Source: Mastigias papua (Eukaryota > Cnidaria > Scyphozoa > Rhizostomeae > Mastigiidae). From it: a DNA stretch of 64,000 bases. A program made the position numbers and the translations under genes. Numbering within the stretch: the first letter of the stretch is position 1; each line of letters starts with the position of its first letter. This document shows, piece after piece, positions 12,341 to 64,000 of this stretch. The stretch spans positions 3,459,993 to 3,523,992 of the forward strand of contig OZ025272.1 of assembly GCA_964019165.1 (NCBI GenBank), in the 5' to 3' direction. Under the pieces are notes generated by a model. It worked only from the letters and a program-made list of their open reading frames with translations. It had not been told where the DNA came from and made no database searches.

Positions 12341-14752
12341 AAAAAGTGTCTCAAAATTGCTTCACTTAATGTTAATGGTATCAGGGGACATTTTCATGAG
12401 CTCAAATCATTACTTATGAGAACCAATAGTCATATTCTCGCATTATACGAAACTAAAATTGGCCCCACTGTACCTGATACTGACGGATACAAACTCATAA
12501 GGAAGGAAAGATCACCAAGAGGAGGTGGCATTGCCTGTTATGTACGAGACAGTTTAAATTATATCCTTAGTCAGGACCTTCCTACTCATAGTTCAGAACT
12601 TGCTTGCATTGAAATTCGACCACAAAGAACTAGGCCATTGATTATTATGTCTTGGTATAGACCCCCAAATAGTCATGTTAGCTGTTTTGAAATGATTGAA
12701 AATGTCATATCGTTCCTTGATAAAGAGGGCAAAGAAATCATTCTTTTGGGAGACACGAATTGTAATTTATCTCCAGAAACCTCTGAAAAAGACAGCAATG
12801 CTAAGAATCTGAATAGCATTTACAACCTTCTCAATTTCAAACAAATTATCAAGGAACCAACACGGGAATGCCTGTTGAGCAGAACTGTGATTGACCACAT
12901 AGCAACAAATCTCCAGAGGAATATTCTGCAGTCAAGGGTCATAGAGGTATCTATGAGTGACCACTGCATGGTATACTCTGTTAGGAAATTTAATGGCTCT
13001 CTTACTCGTGACCATAAAAGCAAAACAACGAGGAATATGACAAATTTTTCTAAATCTGACTTCCTTGCAGATTTTTAACAGATTTTTTTTGGGAAGAGAT
13101 AATAATGCCTTGTCATGGTGTTGATCAACTTGTTCGCAAGCCAGTGAATTACCTGACAAATCAAATCCTTTACTAAACGGGGATCATTCAGTAAATATGA
13201 ATGGTGCAACATTTCTCTTTAAAGAAATCAACCCGCAAGATGTTAGTAAGGCCATTGGCAAATTTAAGCCTTCAAAGAGGTTTGCAGTTGATATGGTTTC
13301 CATATGTTTTCTCAAAATCGCTCTTCCTTACATTTCTCTCCCCCTTGCTTTTATTTCCAATGCATCTCTAAGAGCCTGCAAGTTTCCAGGTGCCTGGAAA
13401 ATTGCTAGAGTTACTCCCATCCATAAGGAAGGTAAAAAAATCTAAGATCAAATTATCGACCTATATCAGTTCTACCAGTTGTCTCCAGGCTATTTGAGAA
13501 ACTCGTCTTTCAACAGCTTTACGACCATCTTAATAACAACAAGATTCTGTCTAGTGAACAATCAGGTTTCAGAGCGCTCCATTCAACAGTGTCTTGTCGT
13601 CTTAAAACTACTGACGATTGGTATTCTGCGTTAGATAATAATGAACTTGTTGGCGTAGTGTTTATGGACCTCAAAAAAGCCTTTGACACTGTCGACCATT
13701 CCATCTTATGTAAAAAACTGCGACACTATGGAGTCTTGGGGAATGAGCTTCTTTGCTTCAAATCTTACATTTCCAACAGGAAGCAGTTTTGTAGAATAAA
13801 TGGTGTAGATTCAAAACTGAGACCAATAAATATAAGAGTGCCACAAGGCTCTTGTCTAGGCCCTCTTCTATTTCTTGATTACGTAAATGATCTTTCACTA
13901 GTTGTAAACCAAAGCTCGGTTACCATGTTTGCTGATGCTGCTAGTCTCTCTTTTCGAGCTAGAAACGTGCATCAGTTGAATGATGTTCTGAATTTAAGAT
14001 CTAGCTTCTCTCGACGATTGGCTGATGGGAAATAAACTGTCACTTAATATTAGGAAAACTACGGCCATGATAATAGCTTCCCATAGGAAAAATTGCCATA
14101 ATGTCGAGGGCGACCTAGACCTAAAAATAAGAGATATGAGCCTCCAGACCACTCAAGATAATAAGTACCTTGGTGTTCAAATAGATGAACATCTTACTTG
14201 GAAAAAACATATTGACTTCAATTTCGAAGAAGGTATCGCTCGCGTGCTACTGCAATGCTTCAACATGTAAGTAACATCTTACCACAGCCCATTTTGAACA
14301 ATTTATACACCAGCATTGTTGAACCCCATTTTCATTGCTGCTCCTCGGTATGGGGGTGCTGTGGTAAGACTGAAATTAGTAGGCTTCAAAAATTGCAGAA
14401 CAGAGCGGTTCAGATAATAACCCTTAGCAAGTTTGATACTCCATGTGAGCCCCTTCCTCTTAGTCTTGGACTTAAATCCGTCCAAGAGATCATCGATTTC
14501 AATACAAACTCTATGATATCTAAGTTGATTAATGGTCTCACTCCAGGTTACCTCTCTGACCTCTTTGTTAAAAGTTCCCATAGCACCTCTCGAATTCTTA
14601 GAGATACACCTACAAATCTTAGAATTCCTATGAAAAATACACGAAATGGGCAAAAAGGGTTTTCATACAGGGGTATAAAAGCTTGGAATAATCTGCCAAC
14701 TAAGGCCAAGCAGACATCGTCTCTGATGCAATTTAAAAAACTCTGCACTTAA
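12341..14752 (+). pseudogene. LINE-b ORF2 (endonuclease plus reverse transcriptase), inactivated
   Basis: The endonuclease part has IASLNVNGIRGHF, LYETKIG, LLGDTNCNL and MSDHCMVY. About 100-120 nt around 13080-13190 do not fit and the linker is partly lost. The reverse transcriptase follows: WKIARVTPIHKEG, VFMDLKKAFDTVDH, VPQGSCLGPLLF. The catalytic box reads MFADAASLS at about 13926, where FADD is expected, so the second catalytic Asp is changed to Ala. Frames break in an A run at about 13434, near 14030 and near 14260. Confidence 0.83.
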
Positions 14753-15050
14753 TGTAGAAATCTTGCTAAGTGCTTACTTTTTCATGCTTTGATATCCCTT
14801 GCTATTTATTACTATCATTTTGACGATTGTATATACATAATGATAAATTGTAGCTTTTTAGTTCACTCTAGACTTTTACTGATTTTGTATATTTATATTC
14901 ACTATGTAAATGGATGGCCCCTTGAGAATCAGTTGCTGAATGGGCTACCGTTCTTAAACAACTGAAATTATTATTATTTACGTGCAAAGAAATGTTTGCA
15001 GTCACATTCAAATGGAAGATAGATGGGTTTACTTTAATAAAACACTTGAC

Positions 15051-16519
15051 ATGAATAAAACTGTTCGACAACTTTCAGTCTGTTTTCCTTGTCTCTTTTT
15101 TGAAGGAGACGTTTGAAAAAAAAATGGTATTAATATTAAATATCATTAATCGAATCACATGCAATAATACTCTTTGATGATCATCGGGGTGGACTCAGAA
15201 GAGAATTAACGAGGGGGGAGTGGTTGAAATTTTCTGAAAAATGCAATTAGCGAAGAATTAGAATTAGCAGGAGGGGGGATCGGATTTATTTAATCGCGTT
15301 AATGCATAACTTTAACAAATTATCCTAAGTTGGTTCGTCTTCTCAGCAAATTTCCGTAACAATTATTCAGGGGCGGATCCAGACCACCGACATACTGGTT
15401 ACTTATAATGCTATATCTATTTCATGCAGGTAATATTTTTGCGATATTTGTTTACTTCATGGCCGCTATTACTTTTTGCTCTTTTTGATTGGCATGAAGG
15501 GGACCGTGGCCTCTCGAACAAATTGACCAATTGTGCGGAGTAGAAAGTTATTGTACTTCAAAACGATTTGATTGGTAAGGCGTTGGAAAACAATCGTAAG
15601 GCGCTCAGAAACAATCGTAAGGTGTTCTGATGTCATTGAGCTAATAGCATCAGAGGGCCTAACGATTGTTTCTTAAAGCCCTACAATTGTTTTCCACCGC
15701 CTTATCAGTCAAATCGTTTTGAAGCGCAATAACTGGTTTCCAATTGCTGCTTTGAACAATGAGCTTTCCTCATAAAGTAAAATCCAACCTGAGTTGCCTG
15801 CAAAATTGCTGCTATTACCTCAAAGACGTGCCTAACCCAATTGAACTTCTGTGCTAGTCAGTCGTTGTTTGTCCTTTCATTATGCTATCTATTTTGTCTC
15901 CAAAATTTTTGGCTTGGCATCTGTTGTTTTCTGTCTTATATTGCACCATTCAAAGTTTGAGCAGACACGGAACTAGGAAGTGTTGAGAGCAACGGTCTAA
16001 GAAACAAAAATGGGCACATTAAACACCGTCCAAAAGGAATGTACCTTGAAATATCTTTGTCAGATTTAGAGACAATTAAATTCACACTGGAACGTTCAGA
16101 ATATCATTATTGTCAAGTGTAATATAGATTAAACGCAGGTCAACTTTGCAAAAGTACAATACACAGCACACAATGTCTAAATTCGCAAGTAAAAGGACAG
16201 TTTTAACTTGTTTAAGAAATGGGCAGGGGTCTAGACAACCAGGACTCACCATTCAGTTGTGCGCTTGTTGAATCCATCGCTGCAAAATAATCTTGGGAAG
16301 CCCTGCCTAAAATTAGGAAAAAAATTCTGCAATTCTAAAAATGCGGAAATAATTGTCGTAGTACTCTGTGCTCATGCGCTGAGTTAACATTAAAGAAATT
16401 CTGAGAACTCAGATCTTGTCTGATAGACACTGAAAGTAGATAAATATTCAAACGTTAAGTTTTATCGCTGGTTTCAAGAAGACCAAATGTCGAATCCTAT
16501 CTTTTAAAAGTAAAGAATC
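15051..16519 (+). other. Spacer upstream of Rab gene B
   Basis: It contains a hAT-like terminus (CAGGGGCGGATCCAGA at 15368) with no visible partner and the 196-bp imperfect palindrome listed separately. The promoter of gene B presumably lies here, but no TATA box or other core element can be assigned. Confidence 0.5.
15543..15738. repeat. 196-bp imperfect palindrome (foldback/MITE-like)
   Basis: The left arm begins AGTTATTGTACTTCAAAACG and the right arm is its reverse complement with few changes (CGTTTTGAAGCGCAATAACT). The arms continue inward over more than 70 bp, each with reiterated AACAATCGTAAGG-type units, around a short centre near 15640. It could be a foldback element; no clear target duplication is seen. 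Confidence 0.7.
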
Positions 16520-46353
<29,834 letters not shown>

Positions 46354-46606
46354 TGCAAGGGAGAGAAAGCTCGATATGGGAGCTTTGAGTTTCTGACTTA
46401 TACTTTTAGTCTGTGTTCATCAGTAGTTACATAATACTTGATGCTTCTTTGCATCGATTTGCAACAAGCCCAATTGTATTAGCAGTACCATTTTTACTTC
46501 AATCATCCTTGCAATAACATACATCATAACAATGACCAGTCTGCTCACATCAACTAATGTTCTGCCTGGCTACCAAACGTGAGCCTTAGGATAAGAAGCT
46601 TTGTCA

Positions 46607-46612
46607 AATAAA
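46607..46612 (+). promoter_or_regulatory. Possible polyadenylation signal of gene B
   Basis: AATAAA 254 nt after the stop codon, on the coding strand. The motif is common in AT-rich DNA, so the assignment is tentative. Confidence 0.4.
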
Positions 46613-47259
46613 AAGATATATTAAATTGTTATTATAATAAATTATTACTATTAAATTGTTTACTGCATCATTCTCCTATTTATATATTACGTTGTAGCTT
46701 CGTCATGTTTGGAGAATGTCATAAGTTGAATATTTGATGCATTTTTCACTGTTTCTCGATAACAAAAATTCAGTGATGGCCTGCACGGAGATGGTGGTGC
46801 CGTTGCCCCCAGTGGAGAGTTGTGAGGCAGCGCCAGATTAAAGAGAACGAAAATACAAACAGGGAACAGCTGGCGATGCAAACAAGTGGCGTTACAATAA
46901 CTGAACAGAAGCTGATAGGTTCCTGCATGCGAAGCAGAAAGTCATCAAATGAGAGAAAGAGATGAATAGGGTCTAAGTGCGCAGCTCTGGGAGGACTTTC
47001 ACTCAAGATACACTCACCCTAGATAGAAAATTGTAGATGAGATCAATGATAGGCGTGTGAGAAACTTCAATATATCTAATTTTTTCTAATATCAAAACAA
47101 ATGATAAGGATGAAAATGAGTAAGAGAGCCTGTGGAATGCAACAACGGAGCTAAAGAAAAGCTGCAGAAATGAAGAGAGCATAAGAAAATGACAGAGTGA
47201 TGACATCATAAGTAGCATTACGGAATACAATAAAGCGAGGCTTAAGACTGAACACAGTC
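46613..47259. other. Spacer between genes B and D, 5' part
   Basis: 46528-46580, just upstream, resembles the 3' flank of genes A and D. From 46620 on, nothing recognised; short minus-strand frames have no domain. Confidence 0.4.
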
Positions 47260-47793
47260 CTACCATCTGAATTCCTTCTCATTGTAAGCAATAGTTTCCC
47301 AAAATTTCCTCAAAAATTCTTCTCTTCGGTCTCGAGCTCTTCTGGCCAATTTCTTTTTTATCCTGATGGCTGCCAGTAGGGTGTTTGACAGTAGCCTTAG
47401 GAGCTCTTCATAGTCGCGAAAGTCTATAGAATTCAATGTCAGAGAGAAGGAAAGAGCGTGGTTAGCCTTCAAAGACCATTGGCCGTTCGGGCAATCAAAA
47501 TTGCCAAAGAAACCTGTTGCTGATTTACATTGGCAAATATGCTTGTTAATGAAAAAGTTGTCGAATGAAACTGGTTGGCCATCTACACGAGCAAGGAGAT
47601 TTGTGATAGAAAAGTTCTTGTGGAACTTAGGCCTAATCGGGGTTCTATCCTTGAGGATAGAGAGCAAGTGCAAAGCACACAAAAGATGCTGTAAAGACAG
47701 GTAATGGTAGAGTTTGATTAGAGAGTGACCGTCTGCAAGTCTTCGAGGTAAAAGAAGTAAGCCAAAATGGAACGTGAGGAAAAAATTACTCAT
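47260..47793 (-). CDS. Unrecognised open frame, 177 codons
   Basis: The longest unexplained frame outside transposon genes. It is Leu-rich at the N-terminus, has a central CQCKSATGFFGNFDC stretch and a basic, charged C-terminus (KKKLARRARDRREEFLRKF). It starts 155 nt downstream, on the same strand, of a PLE relic, so it may be part of a transposon 3' region. No family is recognised and expression is doubtful. Confidence 0.3.
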   Translation of the reverse strand: MSNFFLTFHFGLLLLPRRLADGHSLIKLYHYLSLQHLLCALHLLSILKDRTPIRPKFHKNFSITNLLARVDGQPVSFDNFFINKHICQCKSATGFFGNFDCPNGQWSLKANHALSFSLTLNSIDFRDYEELLRLLSNTLLAAIRIKKKLARRARDRREEFLRKFWETIAYNEKEFRW

Positions 47794-47947
47794 AGCATAA
47801 TAGTTGCACTAGGGAAAAATACAAAAAAAGGTGCTGAAGATACAGAATACATATAAACAACGAAAGCCAGAAGAGGTGTGAGTAGAGTAGAATATAGGGC
47901 AAGGGAACAATGACCTAGAAGCTCATAAAATTACCCAACTAAACGTC

Positions 47948-48386
47948 CTATTCCTCAACCTGCCTAATATTTCTCTCCTGGAACGCCAGATTTTCTAACT
48001 CATATTGCCAGAAGCTTTCGCATTGCCTACTATTCCCATTAAGTCGATCTTTAATATTAACATTAGCATCCTTGAGTAACCCCTCGTCTGCTCCTCCGGT
48101 AAAAGGCCGGAAAAACTCTGTCTGAGGGATCCCCGAAGAATCACCAAAATACTCGCGCCTTATAGTTATTAAACCTGTTCCTAAAAGGCGTGCATGTACT
48201 ACCCCCAGATTGTACACAACAGACTCTACATTCCATTAAATGAACAAGATCAGACGAATCACAATCAAAAGACAAATGTACTTGATATTTCTTGTTTTTG
48301 ATATAGGATCTGAAAAGTAGTACTATCACGGATAACAGAACAAACCAGACATCTAGAATTGCCACAGAAGTACACACTTTGTACAA
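47948..48386 (-). mobile_element. Penelope-like element relic (GIY-YIG region)
   Basis: The minus strand gives YQVHLSFDCDSSDLVHLMEC, STCTPFRNRFNNYKA, then in another frame FFRPFTGGADEGLLKD and ESFWQYELENLAF, matching the PLE at 37880-38190 block for block. GIY and YIG are degraded (VHL, SGG) and a frameshift lies at about 48180. Confidence 0.83.
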
Positions 48387-49679
48387 GAAAGAAATACATA
48401 AGAAACATGATGCTCAAATCAGTCGAAAATTAAGAAACACAGGCAGGCTGAGTTTCAATAGTAAGCTTGAAAAATCTGTTCTTGTGAGAAAAGTTTTAAT
48501 TCAACTGGAAACAAAATACATACAACTTCAATTTCTTGTCTCATAGTTACCTTGTTGCTATAGAAAATTTCAAGAATTTTAAGAAACACTTCAAACACAT
48601 TTAAGGCTGAATTTGACGAAAGAGTAAGAAACATCCAAGCTGACCCCATGGAGAAAGTTTGCTTCTTATAAAAAAAGAACATGTAATCAGTAAATTTAAG
48701 AAACACTCCATTCCTGATGTAACTTCTTGGTTGCAAGAAATGCTTACATTAAAGGTGTATAGGGACTTTTCTGCAACTTCACATGGGGGAAGACTAGTAA
48801 ATGATATTAATGGATTTGTAAAGAGTATTTTTGCAAAAAGTTGATCTAAAGTAAACTCTACATAGCCAACACCGCATAATGTTATGATGCAATGAATAGT
48901 GAAAATAATGTGAAAGTTGCTTGATAGGAGAAAGTAGGAGATATTATGAAACCAACATAGTCAACGGTAACTTCTAAACTCAGTTCCTACTGTAAATTTT
49001 GATCACACAACTTAAGGGACACGCAATTAGAACTTCAATCCACATTTATAAGTCATTCAGCTTAGTTAAACTTCCTACTCTTTCAATACTTTGTCTGAAA
49101 GAACCTCAAAAGATGCAAAAAATTACAAGGAAAATGTCAAAACTAGTTCATACCTCATCATTGTATATGAATTTGCATCTGCATCATCCGAAAAATATGT
49201 TATAAGACGTATTTTGCTTTATTCGCCAACTGTAAAAAAGGACAATATCATAGTGGAATTTTCAGTGTGTTACTGCTGTTAGTAAATGGAAAGTGAAGAA
49301 TTCCTGCTATTTACTTGTCTTGTCTATGCTCTCACCTACACTTTGCCATGTTAGTTGATGTTTTCTTTCCTGTCTACGACTGTTCAAAATTTGAATAACG
49401 CTCTGTAAAATAACCCTGGGAAAAACCCTGTCTAATATGAGCAGAATGTTCCTTAATTGTTCTAGTGTGGAGGTGATTTAACATAACAATGGTTACTACA
49501 TACCCATTGGCTGAATTTATCCTTCCCCAAGCCAAGCCAATTAAGACAATACAAGTTCTGAGAAATAAAACAAATAGGTTCATTGACAGACATGAATAAT
49601 AAATAACTTTCACAAAGTGAAATTTGGTGTCATTGATTGCACGAAAATGTGGAGTCGTTGCAAGTAATCGTAAAAGAGC
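48387..49679. other. Spacer upstream of gene D
   Basis: 48425-48710 contains reiterated TTAAGAAACAC motifs. Small frames at 48659-48844 and 48999-49282 are not recognised. The promoter of gene D should be here but cannot be placed. Confidence 0.4.
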
Positions 49680-63827
<14,148 letters not shown>

Positions 63828-64000
63828 TATTACTAGCAAGAGATATTTCAATATGAGAGTTTTAGGTCTCTAACTTACGAGTTTCCATCTGTAATTCATC
63901 AGAAGTTGTTTAATACTTGATGTTATTTTATATTGATCTTCGACTAAATATATAGGAACAGCGGCAAGTCTGCTCGCATCAACTAATACATAAGGTTGGC
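63828..64000 (+). other. 3' flank of gene D
   Basis: Resembles the sequence after gene B: GTTTTAGGTCTC/GAGTTTCTGA, TTCATCAG and GTCTGCTCGCATCAACTAA. Runs to the window edge. Confidence 0.65.

Larger units (their letters stand above)
11880..15050 (+). mobile_element. LINE-b: CR1/L2-like retrotransposon, 5' truncated and decayed
   Basis: A LINE between genes A and B, + strand. It keeps the end of an SGNH-type ORF1 (to 12270), an endonuclease (12341-13078), a damaged reverse transcriptase (13197-14752) and a 3' region up to about 15050. The ends are approximate. It belongs to a different subfamily from LINE-a and is closer to LINE-c. Confidence 0.82.

Overview
This is AT-rich nuclear DNA of an animal: split genes with GT-AG introns, Rab GTPases with prenylated C-termini, CR1/L2-type LINEs, Penelope-like elements (PLEs), a Ty3/Gypsy element, Tc1, hAT and Harbinger-like DNA elements, and very long (TA)n tracts. 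The mix, especially the MITE ends and GIY-YIG PLEs, looks like a non-vertebrate metazoan, perhaps a cnidarian. The sequence alone does not fix the species, and no bacterial features are present.

The host content is a head-to-tail array, all on the + strand, of three Rab22/Rab31-like small GTPase genes (Rab5 branch), here called A, B and D. Gene A (exons at 578-760, 7487-7592, 8864-8997) lacks its first three exons, which lie upstream of the window. Gene B (16520-46353, six exons, 204 codons) and gene D (49680-63827, six exons, 200 codons) are complete and open. Exon sizes and intron phases (0,2,0,0,1) match wherever they can be compared, and the 3' flanks are also related, so the array arose by tandem duplication. 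The proteins have diverged. B and D read DTSG instead of DTAG in switch II, D also has Glu in place of the catalytic Gln, A has lost the Lys of the SAK motif, and the C-terminal tails are unrelated apart from the terminal cysteines.

Nearly everything else is transposon sequence in the introns and spacers. 1.4-5.8 kb: a decayed LINE with a GDSL/SGNH-type ORF1, in gene A intron 4. 11.9-15.05 kb: a decayed LINE between A and B. 18.8-20.6 kb: an inverted-repeat element flanked by TTAA. 20.6-22.9 kb: minus-strand PLE pieces, a 176-bp (TA)n tract and a palindrome with two opposed hammerhead-like cores. 24.8-29.5 kb: a third LINE, with an internal duplication and a 656-bp MITE inside its reverse transcriptase. 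30.5-34.6 kb: a 4.1-kb element with terminal inverted repeats that carries a 1-kb ATATC/ATC satellite, LINE pieces and a pair of inner inverted arms. 36.3-43.8 kb: a PLE between (TA)n tracts, with an intact Ty3/Gypsy element (38846-43279, 117-bp LTRs, TAAAT duplication) in its 3' region and a hammerhead-like motif just before the final (TA)n. 44.8-45.4 kb: a Harbinger-like MITE.

Between B and D there is a PLE relic and an unrecognised 177-codon frame. Gene D introns hold a Tc1 copy inserted in a (TA)n tract (51657-53032), a tRNA-derived SINE-like repeat (54.5-54.8 kb), a hAT MITE with a perfect 8-bp duplication (59059-59223) and a minus-strand Gypsy-like relic (59336-62024).

The most interesting points are the Rab array with altered GTPase motifs, the link between PLE ends, hammerhead-like cores and (TA)n tracts, the satellite that looks like an expanded LINE 3' tail, and the intact, apparently young Gypsy element.
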